DNA of 64,000 bases from Phycisphaerales bacterium (GTDB taxonomy: Bacteria; Planctomycetota; Phycisphaerae; Phycisphaerales; UBA1924). The position numbers and the translations under genes are program-made. Each line of letters starts with the position of its first letter. Position 1 is the stretch's first letter. Positions 16,751-25,327 of this stretch are shown here, piece after piece. The notes beneath the pieces were generated by a model. The model made no database searches, was not told the DNA's origin, and worked only from the letters and a program-made list of their open reading frames with translations. Where the stretch lies: the NCBI GenBank assembly GCA_016709445.1, contig JADJMV010000009.1, positions 124,001 to 188,000 on the forward strand. Reading direction: 5' to 3'.

Positions 16751-17884
16751 TCAGGCCCTGGCCGGGACACGATAGCCGATATCGGGCTCGCGGCTCTCGC
16801 GGTGCTGGACGGCGTCGGTGCGCCAGACGCCGACCCAGTGCTCGGGTGCGACCTCGAGGAGGTCGTAGTCTCCGGCGGGCTCATCGCGGGGGGTGAGGTC
16901 GGCGGGCGGCTTGTGCCAGGGCCACCAGGGGCGGACCCCGTTCTCGGCGCCGGGGAGTTGTCGGAACTGGGTTTCGTCGTCGACGATCTCGCGGATGGTG
17001 ACGAGCCTGTGCTGGCGGGTCTGCGCCTTGGTGCGCATCTTTGGGATGCTGGCGAGGAGGCCGCGGGTGTAGGGGTGGAGCGGGGCGTCGTAGAGATCGA
17101 AGACCTTGGCGTATTCGACGACGCGTCCGGCGTACATGACGCAGACGACGTCGGAGTTTTCTGCGACGACGCCGAGGTCGTGGGTGATGAGCATGACGGC
17201 CATGTCCCGGGAGTCTTTGAGGCCTGTGATGAGTTCGAGGATCTGGGCCTGGATGGTGACGTCGAGGGCGGTGGTTGGCTCGTCGGCGAGGAGGAGGCGG
17301 GGCTGGCAGGCGAGGGCCATGGCGATCATGACGCGCTGGCGCATGCCTCCGGAGAACTGGTGGGGGTAGGCCTTGAGCCGGCGTTCGGGATCGGGGATGC
17401 CGACGTCGGACATCGCCTTGATGGCGATCTCGCGGGCCTGGGCGGCGCCGACGCGCTGGTGCAGGAGTATCGCCTCGGTAATCTGGTTGCCGATGGTGTA
17501 GACGGGGTTGAGGCTGGTCATCGGCTCCTGGAAGATCATGGCGATCTCGTTGCCTCGGATCTCGCGGATTTCACGGGCGCCGAGGGTGAGGAGATCAACG
17601 GGTCCGCGGTCGGACCGGAACATGATCCGGCCGCGGTCGAACCGGCCGGGTGGGCGTGGGATGAGTTGGAGCATGCTCAGCGCCGTGACGCTCTTGCCGC
17701 AGCCGGACTCGCCGACGACGGCGAGCGTCTGCTTGGGGTAGATGGTCATTCGGACCCCGTCGACGGCCTGGACGCGGGGTGCGCGGCCATTCTCGAACGA
17801 GACGGCAAGGCTCTGGACGCTGAGGATGGGGGCCTGCGTGTTCGGGGGCTGCGGGGTCGCGTTGGCGACGGCGGTCTCGGTCAT
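16751..17884 (-). CDS. Oligopeptide/dipeptide ABC transporter ATP-binding protein (OppD/DppD type)
   Basis: This 377-residue ATPase belongs to the peptide/nickel importer family. It has Walker A GESGCGKSVTALSML, a Q-loop in MIFQEPMTSLNP, the signature FSGGMRQRVMIAMAL, Walker B LLLADEPTTALDVT and the switch His in LITHDLG. After these come the family C-terminal features LYDAPLHPYTRGLLASIPKM and a zone rich in Trp/Pro. The tail from about residue 310 is longer and more polar than usual. It follows the permease gene by 77 bases. The companion DppB, DppF and binding protein are not in the window. Confidence 0.9.
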   Translation of the reverse strand: MTETAVANATPQPPNTQAPILSVQSLAVSFENGRAPRVQAVDGVRMTIYPKQTLAVVGESGCGKSVTALSMLQLIPRPPGRFDRGRIMFRSDRGPVDLLTLGAREIREIRGNEIAMIFQEPMTSLNPVYTIGNQITEAILLHQRVGAAQAREIAIKAMSDVGIPDPERRLKAYPHQFSGGMRQRVMIAMALACQPRLLLADEPTTALDVTIQAQILELITGLKDSRDMAVMLITHDLGVVAENSDVVCVMYAGRVVEYAKVFDLYDAPLHPYTRGLLASIPKMRTKAQTRQHRLVTIREIVDDETQFRQLPGAENGVRPWWPWHKPPADLTPRDEPAGDYDLLEVAPEHWVGVWRTDAVQHRESREPDIGYRVPARA

Positions 17885-17961
17885 GCACGCACTCTCTTCC
17901 CGCGTGGGGCCTTGGCTCGGGAGCGGGGCGTCCGCATGGGGGCGGCGCCTGGAGGGACACC

Positions 17962-19353
17962 TTAGCGTCTGGCTCGTTTGGGGTCGAACGCCTCGCGGAG
18001 CCCCTCGCCGACGAAGTTCAGGGCGAGGAGGGACACGGCGAGGAGGAGGCAGGGGAAGAGGAGCAGCCACCAGTTGGAGCGGAAGCTGTTGAGTTCCGAG
18101 AGACCTTCGGCGGCGAGGTTGCCCCAGCTTGGGAGTGGGGGCTTGACGCCGATGCCGAGGAAGCTGAGGAATGATTCCTGGAGGATCGCCTGCGGGACGG
18201 TCAGGGTGGCGTAGACGATGATGGGGCCGAGGAGGTTCGGGAGCAGGTGTCGTCCGAAGATGCGCGAGGGCGACGCGCCGGCGGCGCGTGCGGCTTCGAC
18301 GAAGGGCTGTCCCTTGAGGCTGAGCACCTGGCCCCTGATGACGCGGGCCATCGTCAGCCAACTCACCCCGCCGATCGCGAGCAGGAGTGTGCACACATCG
18401 AGGAAGACTCGGGCCGAGGCGAGCCCTTCTCGGGGCGGACGGGCGAGGAGGGCGGCGGCGGCGAGGAGGTCGCCGCGTGTCGCATCGACATGGCGGGAGA
18501 GCTGCTCGCGGGCCTGATCTTCGGTGCGGTGGGTTTCGCGGGAGAGTTCGGCGGCGAGCGCCCGGGTGAAGGGGTCGTCGGCGGGCGCGGGCTGATCGAG
18601 GTCGATGCCTTCGAGGCGGGGCGAGGGGCCGGGGGTCGGGCTTGAGATCTGGCTCGAGATTTGGGCGACGGTGCGGCTGGACCACGCGTCGCGAGCGCCC
18701 GAGCGGCTGACGAACTCCTCGATGAGGGCATCGCTGGCGACGGCGATCAGCACGACGAGCAGGATGTAGGGCAGCCCGTACAGGATATCGACGATGCGCA
18801 TGAGGACGGCGTCGGTCTTGCCGCCGACGTAGCCGGCGAACGCGCCGTAGAGCGTGCCGATGATGACGGAGATCCCGGCCGCGGCGATGCCGATGCCGAG
18901 CGAGATCCCACCACCGGCGAGGCATCGAACGAGCAGGGAGCGGCCGAGGACATCGGTGCCGAGAATGGGCTTTGGGGCGGACCGGATCGCCTCGGCGGTG
19001 GCGGCCTGGTTGCGCGCGTGGAGCAGATCGTCGGCGGTGATGCCGTAGTGATCGGCGATGCTCTGGAGCTGCTCGGCGGGTACGAGGGAGACCAGACGCT
19101 CGGACTGCTCGGCATCCGGCGGCCACCACGCCGGTGGGAGGCGCCCGGCGCTGGGGTCGCCGGCGTTGTAGCGGGGGACGGTCGAAGCGCCTCCGGCGCT
19201 TGCGGCTGCGGTGAGCGTCCAGGGCAGCGAGCCGAGGCAGGCGGCGACGAGCAGGGCGAGGAAGGCCACGCCGACGAGGCCTGGGACGTTGCGTCTCCAT
19301 TGCCGGCTGGCGCCGTTCGGGGTCGGGGTGCTGGCGGGGTCTGGCTCGGCCAC
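17962..19353 (-). CDS. Oligopeptide/dipeptide ABC transporter permease (OppC/DppC type) with two extra loops
   Basis: The core matches DppC/OppC: ILGTDVLGRSLLVRCLAGGGISLGIG at the start of the permease fold, and the EAA-type loop FVEAARAAGASPSRIFGRHLLPN followed by QESFLSFLGIGVKPPLPSWG. At 463 residues it is about 150 longer than usual. One addition lies after the first membrane helix (about residues 55-130, with QSIADHYGITADDL, which looks a little like a LysM repeat). A second, charged helical insert of about 100 residues sits between membrane helices near residues 225-330. It starts 56 bases from the divergent M50 gene and precedes the OppD gene. Confidence 0.85.
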   Translation of the reverse strand: MAEPDPASTPTPNGASRQWRRNVPGLVGVAFLALLVAACLGSLPWTLTAAASAGGASTVPRYNAGDPSAGRLPPAWWPPDAEQSERLVSLVPAEQLQSIADHYGITADDLLHARNQAATAEAIRSAPKPILGTDVLGRSLLVRCLAGGGISLGIGIAAAGISVIIGTLYGAFAGYVGGKTDAVLMRIVDILYGLPYILLVVLIAVASDALIEEFVSRSGARDAWSSRTVAQISSQISSPTPGPSPRLEGIDLDQPAPADDPFTRALAAELSRETHRTEDQAREQLSRHVDATRGDLLAAAALLARPPREGLASARVFLDVCTLLLAIGGVSWLTMARVIRGQVLSLKGQPFVEAARAAGASPSRIFGRHLLPNLLGPIIVYATLTVPQAILQESFLSFLGIGVKPPLPSWGNLAAEGLSELNSFRSNWWLLLFPCLLLAVSLLALNFVGEGLREAFDPKRARR

Positions 19354-19409
19354 GGGACAAGCCTATGGGGGCGGGGATCGGGTCGGGCGGGCGGCCGCTA
19401 GGATAAGGG

Positions 19410-20492
19410 ATGCGAGGCTCGCTGCGACTGATCCGGGTTTTCGGGATCGACATCGCGGTGCACTGGACGTTCCTGCTGCTGATTGCCTGGATTGTGTTCC
19501 GGGCGTATTCGGCGGGGGCTCGGGGAGCGGCGGTGGTCTCGGCGGTCCTGTTCGTGCTCGCGATTTTCGTCTGTGTGGTGCTCCACGAGCTTGGGCACGC
19601 GCTGACGGCGCGACGGTTCGGGGTGCAGACGCGGCACATTACGCTGTTGCCGATCGGCGGTGTGGCCGCGCTGGAGCGGATACCGACGGTGCCGGTCCAG
19701 GAGCTTCTGATCACGATTGCGGGGCCCCTGGTCAACGTGGCCATCGCGGCGACGCTGGTTGTGTTTGTGCGGCTGTTCGGTGACTTCTCGATGCCGACCT
19801 GGCTCCCGGCGGAGGTGCCCTTGGGGTTCCTCGGGCAGCTCGCGGCGGCGAACCTGGTGCTCTTTGTGTTCAATCTGCTTCCGGCATTCCCGATGGACGG
19901 CGGGCGGATCCTGCGGTCGCTGCTGGCGATGTGGTTGGAATATGGGCGTGCGACGGCGATCGCGGCGAACGTGGGGGCGGTGACGGCGGTGGGCTTTGTG
20001 GCATGGGGGCTGTTCGGGCACGAGCCGCTGCTGGTGCTGGTGGCGGTGTTCGTCTATCTGGGCGGGCAGGCTGAGGCCTCGGCGGCGGCGCAGCGGACGG
20101 CGATGCGGGGGGCGACGGTCGGCGAGGCGATGGTGCGTGAGTTCCGCACGCTGCGCGAGGACACGACGGTCGGCGATGCCGCGGACGTGCTGCTGGCGGG
20201 CTCGCAGCAGGACTTCCCGGTGGTTGATCGGGAGGAACGGCTGGTGGGGATGCTGTTCCGCGGGAGGCTCGTGCGTGCGGCTGCGGGGGGTGATCGGGCT
20301 GCGCCGATCCGGGAGATTCTCGACCGTGACGGCCCGGTGGTCGATGAGGGGCAGGATCTGGCGGCGGCGATCGAGTTGCTGCGCTCGGCGGGGCCGGCGG
20401 CGCCGGTGGTGCGTGGCGGGCGCGTGGTGGGCCTGCTGACCACAGAGAACGTGGGCGAGTTTCTGATGGTGCGCGGGGCCGTGAGGGGGTAG
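19410..20492 (+). CDS. Site-2 protease family (M50) metalloprotease with CBS domains
   Basis: This 360-residue intramembrane zinc protease would cut membrane-bound regulators or other proteins within the bilayer. The zinc motif HELGH is at residues 59-63 and the third ligand is in FPMDGGR (Asp163). Several hydrophobic helices surround these. The C-terminal 130 residues hold a CBS pair (TVGEAMVREFRTLREDTTVGDAADVLL, then DFPVVDREERLVGML), which may sense adenine nucleotides. The start ATG 19410 has AAGGG just upstream. It is convergent with the HlyD gene, with only 6 bases between stops. Confidence 0.9.
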   Translation: MRGSLRLIRVFGIDIAVHWTFLLLIAWIVFRAYSAGARGAAVVSAVLFVLAIFVCVVLHELGHALTARRFGVQTRHITLLPIGGVAALERIPTVPVQELLITIAGPLVNVAIAATLVVFVRLFGDFSMPTWLPAEVPLGFLGQLAAANLVLFVFNLLPAFPMDGGRILRSLLAMWLEYGRATAIAANVGAVTAVGFVAWGLFGHEPLLVLVAVFVYLGGQAEASAAAQRTAMRGATVGEAMVREFRTLREDTTVGDAADVLLAGSQQDFPVVDREERLVGMLFRGRLVRAAAGGDRAAPIREILDRDGPVVDEGQDLAAAIELLRSAGPAAPVVRGGRVVGLLTTENVGEFLMVRGAVRG

Positions 20493-20498
20493 GTCGCG

Positions 20499-21716
20499 TC
20501 AGGGCTTTCGCGGCGCGGCGCGGACCCCATCGTGGACGCTGTCGGAGGGATAGACGACGAGGGTCTCGCCTTCCTCGAGTCCGCCGAGGACCTCGACCTC
20601 CTCGCCGTTGCGGCGCCCGATCTGGATGGGTGTCTGCCGGACGCGTCCGTCGCTGATGACGAAGGCCGCCCAGGAATCTGCCGCGCGGAAGAGGGCGCCG
20701 GTCGGCGCCTTGAGGACGTCGGGTTGGTCCCAGACGGTGATGCGGGCCTCGACGCGGTAGCCGTCGCCGAGACCCGCGCGGGCCTCGGGTGGGTCGATGA
20801 AATCGATGATGACGTTGACGCGTTGCTCCTCGACGCCGAGGGCGGAGATCTTGGTGAAGGCGGCGGGCTCGACGAGTCGGACGCGTCCGTTCAGGGGGGC
20901 GTCTCCCCCCCACTCCTCGAGGGTTGCGGCGGCGCCGGGCCGGATCGGGACGGCGTCGCTGGAGAGGACGTCGACGACGAGCTCGAGGTCGGCGGGGTTT
21001 CCGATCTCGATGAGCGGGGCGCCGGCGGCGACAACGGCGGCGCTCTCCTGGAGCACGCGGAGGACACGCCCGTCGACAGGGGCGCGGATCTCGAATCGCC
21101 ATGGGTCGCCGGGGCCGTCGGGTGCGTCCTGCTTTGGATCGGCGCGGACGAGCGCGGACTTGGCGAGTTGGAGGTCGAAGGAGGCGACGTCCCTGGCGAA
21201 GCCGGCGGCGCGGGCCTCCTCGAACCGGACGGCGACGGTGGACCGGGCGCGTTCGAGCTCGATGGGGCTGCCGGCGCCCTTGGTGGCGGCGTCTTCGAGG
21301 CGTTTGACCTCGGTCTGGGCGAGTTCGAGGGCGCTGTTGGCGCGGACGGTCTCTGCGCCGGCGCGTTCGACCGCGCTCGCGGCCGACTGGACGCGCGCCT
21401 CGGCCTCGGCGCGGGCGCGGGGGTCGAGGAGGGAGGGGTCGGAGGGATCGATGGCGGCGACGAGTGTGGAATCGGCTCGCACGGGGTCCCCCTCCTTGAG
21501 CGTGATCCTCGCGACGCGCCCGGCGAGCGGGGCGGAGACGACGAACTTCTCCTTGATGCGGGTGCGCCCGTCCTCATCGACGGTGACGCGCATGGGGCCA
21601 CGCCGGACGATCGCGGTCTCGACCGGGACGGGCTTGGGCCAGAGCGCGTAGCCGAGCGCGCCGACGATGGCGGCGAGGAGGAGGATGAGGGCGGTTCGGC
21701 GGAGCGCTTTGCCCAC
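20499..21716 (-). CDS. HlyD/MacA-like periplasmic adaptor subunit
   Basis: This 405-residue protein would bridge an inner-membrane ABC exporter to the outer envelope. It has one N-terminal membrane helix (ALILLLAAIVGALGYALW). A lipoyl/barrel-sandwich half follows (VVSAPLAGRVARITLKEGDPV), then a long coiled coil (about residues 90-190, rich in Ala/Glu), the second half (FEIRAPVDGRVLRVLQES) and beta-barrel strands ending in LKAPTGALFR. It lies 5 bases after the FtsX-like permease and is the last gene of that unit. Confidence 0.85.
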   Translation of the reverse strand: MGKALRRTALILLLAAIVGALGYALWPKPVPVETAIVRRGPMRVTVDEDGRTRIKEKFVVSAPLAGRVARITLKEGDPVRADSTLVAAIDPSDPSLLDPRARAEAEARVQSAASAVERAGAETVRANSALELAQTEVKRLEDAATKGAGSPIELERARSTVAVRFEEARAAGFARDVASFDLQLAKSALVRADPKQDAPDGPGDPWRFEIRAPVDGRVLRVLQESAAVVAAGAPLIEIGNPADLELVVDVLSSDAVPIRPGAAATLEEWGGDAPLNGRVRLVEPAAFTKISALGVEEQRVNVIIDFIDPPEARAGLGDGYRVEARITVWDQPDVLKAPTGALFRAADSWAAFVISDGRVRQTPIQIGRRNGEEVEVLGGLEEGETLVVYPSDSVHDGVRAAPRKP

Positions 21717-21721
21717 GGCGG

Positions 21722-24085
21722 CTATCCCTTTGTCTTGAGGACCTGGACGAGGTCGAGACGGTCGATGCCGCGGCGGACGATCATGCCCGAGACGAACGCG
21801 GCGGCGGAGATCACTATAACGGCGAAGGCGTAGGTTCTGGGGGCGATGACCAGCGGCATGCGGACGGTCTCGCTGCCCAGGACGCTGGTGATGATGCCCG
21901 CGAGCGTGCGTCCGAGGAGGAGGCCGAACGGGATCGCGGCGATGGTGAGGACGGCGAGCTCGCCGAGGAGGATCGTGGACACCTCGCCTCGGGTGAAGCC
22001 GAGGATGCGGAGGGTGGCCATCTCGTGCGCCCGCTCGGCGAGGGAGACTCGGGCGCTGTTGTAGATGACGCCGAAGGCGATGATGCTCGCGAAGACGAGG
22101 TTGAAGAGGCGCATCCGGAGGATGTTCTCGGCGATGGTCTTGTCGAAGGAGTCGAGGGCGGCCCGCTTGAGGGTGACGGAGGCGACGCGCGGGGTCTCCT
22201 TGAGGGTCTGGTAGAGATCGTCGGCCCGGTCGGGGTCGACGAGGAGGGCGGCGCCGGAGATCACCGGGTCCTCGCGCATGAGGCGGTTGAGGGCGGCGCG
22301 GCTCATGTAGGCGGAGGTGCCGGAATAGGTGCGGACGATCGAGGAGACGGGGAGCGTGACGGTGGGGCGCTGGCCTTCGAGGATCTCGAGCGTGACCGTG
22401 TCGCCGGGCCTGACGTTCAGGATCTCGGCGAGGCTGTCGCTCAGGAGGAGGCCGTCGTCGGGCATGGTGAGGGGGCGCTCGTCGGTATCGAGGACGCGGT
22501 TGAGGCGCGGGGCGGTGTCGAGACCCATCACCCCCCGGAGCCTCGAGCGGGGCCCGGCGCGGAGGCGTGCGGCCACCGCGCGGAAGGGCTCGGCGGTGAG
22601 GACGCCGGGCAGTCGGGCGATCTCATCGCCGGCGGAGGGGGAGGCGGGTTCGACGAGGGTGATTGTCATCGTCTGGCGCTGGGTCTGGAAGAAGACGTAG
22701 TCCATGAGGTAGTTCATCGAGCCCTGGACGAAGCTGCCGACGATGAGCACGGCGACGGAGAGGCTGATGCCGGCGGCGGAGAGGACGGCGCGGAGGGGCT
22801 GCCGCTCGAGGTGGCGGATGACCATCCGCCCCGTGGTGCCGAAGAGTTTCTGGAGGTGGAGTCGCTCGAGGATGGTGGTGCGGTAGTCGGGCGGGGCTTC
22901 GGGTCGCATGGCCTCGGCGGGGGGCAGGGAGGCGGCCTTGCGGACCGAGCCGAGCGTGCCGAGGCAGGCGGCGCCGACGCCGATGCCGACGGCGGCGATG
23001 ACGCCGGGCGTGCTGAGGTGGAAGTTGAAGACGGGGAATCGGTAGAAGCGGGCGTACATCTCGGTCATGATGGCGCCGAGGCGGGCCCCGACGGCGAGGC
23101 CCGCGCCCAGCCCGACGGCGGCGACGAGGAGGCCCATCGTGAGATAGTGGAAGGCGATGGCGGCCCGGGAGTAGCCGAAGGCCTTGAGGGCGGCGATCTG
23201 CTCTCGCTGGTTGCGGACGAGGCGGGAGAAGACGATGTTGAGGATGAAGGCGGAGGCGGAGAGGAAGATCGTGGGCGGGAGGATGGACATGCCGCGGAGC
23301 TGGGAGAGTTCTTCGTGGATGAACTTGTTGGAGGTCTGGTCTTCGCGGAGGAAGGCGCCCTGCCCTCCCCACGGGGCGGTGAGGCGGTCGAGGCGGGCGA
23401 GGACGTCGTCGGCGACGGCGTTGGGCGTGAGGGCGAGCGCGACGTCGTTGAATGCGCCGTCCATGTCGAAGGCGGGCCCCAGCTCGCGGTAGGGCATCCA
23501 GAAGATGCCGAATCGCTTCTCGTCGGGGAGGATGTCGCCGGGGCGGACCTGGTAGATGTATTCGGGAGAGAGGGCGACGCCGACGATCGTGAGAGACTCG
23601 AGGCGGCCGTTGATGATCGCCCTGATCGTGGAGCCGGGCTTGAAGCCGTGGGCGTCGACGAAGGCCTCGCTGGCGACGACCTCGGTGCGGCCCGGTTCGG
23701 GGAGGCGTCCCTGGGTGATGTGGAGTTCGGAGAGCCCGTAGGGGGGCCGGTCGGGGACGGAGATGATCAGGCCCGAGGCGGGCTCGTCGAGACCGGGGAC
23801 GTCGAGGTTGACGTCGACGACGATGCGGGCGGCCACGCGTGCGACGCCGGGGATCTCGGCGATGCGCGCGGCGAGGGTGTTCGGGGCTCGCTTGAGGTGG
23901 GTGAAGGCGTCGGGGAATCGGTAGCGCTCGTAGAACGCGTCGCGGGCGGTCTCGAGCGAGGCGGACGCGCTGGTGGACATCGTGAGCGTGGCGATGCCGC
24001 AGGCGATGACGAGCGCGACGGCGGCGAGCTGGGGCCACATCCGGGCGAGGTCGCGGAGGAGCTTTCGTTCGAGGCTGGTCACCAC
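21722..24085 (-). CDS. FtsX-like ABC transporter permease (two FtsX domains)
   Basis: This 787-residue membrane protein has the MacB/LolC-type layout: an N-terminal helix, a large periplasmic domain (about residues 50-265) and a first three-helix FtsX core with NQREQIAALKAFGYSRAAI. A second helix-plus-periplasmic unit follows and a closing FtsX core has RAHEMATLRILGFTRGEV. Proteins of this type extrude lipoproteins, peptides or drugs, or act as mechanotransmitters. The first codons overlap the ATPase stop by 7 bases (GTG at 24085), showing tight coupling with the ATPase and the HlyD-like adaptor. Confidence 0.87.
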   Translation of the reverse strand: MVTSLERKLLRDLARMWPQLAAVALVIACGIATLTMSTSASASLETARDAFYERYRFPDAFTHLKRAPNTLAARIAEIPGVARVAARIVVDVNLDVPGLDEPASGLIISVPDRPPYGLSELHITQGRLPEPGRTEVVASEAFVDAHGFKPGSTIRAIINGRLESLTIVGVALSPEYIYQVRPGDILPDEKRFGIFWMPYRELGPAFDMDGAFNDVALALTPNAVADDVLARLDRLTAPWGGQGAFLREDQTSNKFIHEELSQLRGMSILPPTIFLSASAFILNIVFSRLVRNQREQIAALKAFGYSRAAIAFHYLTMGLLVAAVGLGAGLAVGARLGAIMTEMYARFYRFPVFNFHLSTPGVIAAVGIGVGAACLGTLGSVRKAASLPPAEAMRPEAPPDYRTTILERLHLQKLFGTTGRMVIRHLERQPLRAVLSAAGISLSVAVLIVGSFVQGSMNYLMDYVFFQTQRQTMTITLVEPASPSAGDEIARLPGVLTAEPFRAVAARLRAGPRSRLRGVMGLDTAPRLNRVLDTDERPLTMPDDGLLLSDSLAEILNVRPGDTVTLEILEGQRPTVTLPVSSIVRTYSGTSAYMSRAALNRLMREDPVISGAALLVDPDRADDLYQTLKETPRVASVTLKRAALDSFDKTIAENILRMRLFNLVFASIIAFGVIYNSARVSLAERAHEMATLRILGFTRGEVSTILLGELAVLTIAAIPFGLLLGRTLAGIITSVLGSETVRMPLVIAPRTYAFAVIVISAAAFVSGMIVRRGIDRLDLVQVLKTKG

Positions 24086-24654
24086 GTCAGGCTCTTGGGG
24101 TCGGCCTTGCGCTCGTTCTCGCGGACATCGGCGATGAGGCCGCCGGAGATGGAGATGACGCGGTCGGCCATGGCCGCGATGACGGCGTTGTGGGTGATGA
24201 CGGCGGTGGCGGTGCCGAGTTCGCGGTTGACGCGGGCGATGGCGTCGAGGACGAGCACGCCGGTCTTGACGTCGAGGGCGCCTGTGGGCTCGTCGCAGAG
24301 GAGGACGTCGGGGCGTTTGGCGATCGCGCGGGCGATCGCGACGCGCTGCTGCTCTCCGCCGGAGAGCTGGCTGGGGAAGTGGTCGGCGCGCTCGGCGAGG
24401 CCGACGAGGGCGAGGGCCTCGCGGGGCTGCATGGGGTCGCGGGCGATCTCGGTCACGAGGGCGTCCAGGAGGACGACCAGTTCGCCGGCAAAGAGCTGGA
24501 GATCGACGCCGCGGAGGGCGTGGACCTTGACCTCACCCATCGTGTAGATCTTGGTGAGCGCGGACGCGCTGAAGACGGCCTCCCGGTGTGCGCCGGTGTG
24601 GGCTTGGGCGGCAGGCCCTGGCATCGGCGAGTGCTCTCCGCTCGCTGGGGTCAC
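24079..24654 (-). CDS. LolD/MacB-type ABC ATPase lacking the Walker A and Q-loop region
   Basis: This is the ATPase of the export set but only 191 residues long instead of about 235-250. The N-terminus is normal (ALTKIYTMGEVKVHALRGVDL, FAGELVVLL), but at residue 63 it jumps directly to DALVTEIARDPMQP, which in relatives lies after the P-loop and Q-loop. The signature LSGGEQQRVAIARAIA, Walker B VLLCDEPTGALD and the switch His (VITHNAV) are all intact. About 60-65 codons are therefore missing in frame, at about 24465. The GTG start overlaps the TGA of the HAD gene. It could be a true deletion, leaving a dead or regulatory ATPase, or an assembly collapse. Confidence 0.82.
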   Translation of the reverse strand: MTPASGEHSPMPGPAAQAHTGAHREAVFSASALTKIYTMGEVKVHALRGVDLQLFAGELVVLLDALVTEIARDPMQPREALALVGLAERADHFPSQLSGGEQQRVAIARAIAKRPDVLLCDEPTGALDVKTGVLVLDAIARVNRELGTATAVITHNAVIAAMADRVISISGGLIADVRENERKADPKSLTW

Positions 24655-25307
24655 GGGATCATGGCCCTGAGAACGTCGGCCGAGAGGGTGGTGAGGTCGG
24701 GCTCGACGCGGTGAGCGCCGGCCTCGGAGAGCTGAGCTGCGGGGTGGGTCGTGGCGACGCCCACGGCGATCATGCCGGCGGCGCGGGCGGCGCGGATTCC
24801 GGCGGGGGCGTCCTCGATGACCAGGCAGCGGGCGGGCGGCAGGCCGAGCAATTCGGCGGCGCGGAGGAACACATCGGGGGCGGGTTTGCCCCGGGCGACC
24901 TGGGAGCCGTTCACGGCCGCGGAGAAGAAGGGTCGGATTTGGCCGGCATCGAGGACGAGGTCGACGTTTTCCGGCGGTGCGGAAGAGCCGACGGCGATCG
25001 CGGCACCGGCGTCACGGAGGCCTTGGAGGAGCGGCAGGACGCCGGGGGCGATGGGGACGGCGGAGCGGATGATGTCTCGGAAGGCCCGCTCCTTCTCGTC
25101 GGCGATGCGGCTGGACTCGTCGGGGGGGATGCCTTCCCCGAAGATGATGCGCACGCAGTCGGGGTTGATGCGACCGAAGCAGGAGAGGAAGAGCTCGTGG
25201 CTGACGTCCACACCGCGGGGTGCGGCGGCGGTGCGCCAGCTCTGCCAGTGGGCGTCCTCGGTCATGACCAGGACGCCGTCCATATCGAAGATCACGCCGA
25301 AGCTCAT
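24651..25307 (-). CDS. HAD-superfamily hydrolase (beta-phosphoglucomutase/phosphatase type)
   Basis: This 218-residue protein has HAD motif I FDMDGVLVMTEDAHW (nucleophile Asp), a helical cap, motif II VGSSAP, motif III lysine in ARGKPAPDVFLRAAELLG and motif IV LVIEDAPAGIRAARAAG. The sequence around these is typical of sugar-phosphate phosphatases and beta-phosphoglucomutases. Its place right after the GH127 gene, by 20 bases, suggests work on sugar phosphates made by the arabinose pathway. The start ATG 25307 is preceded by GGGAG. Confidence 0.85.
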   Translation of the reverse strand: MSFGVIFDMDGVLVMTEDAHWQSWRTAAAPRGVDVSHELFLSCFGRINPDCVRIIFGEGIPPDESSRIADEKERAFRDIIRSAVPIAPGVLPLLQGLRDAGAAIAVGSSAPPENVDLVLDAGQIRPFFSAAVNGSQVARGKPAPDVFLRAAELLGLPPARCLVIEDAPAGIRAARAAGMIAVGVATTHPAAQLSEAGAHRVEPDLTTLSADVLRAMIP

Positions 25308-25327
25308 GCGGAGCGGCTCCCTTGGGT

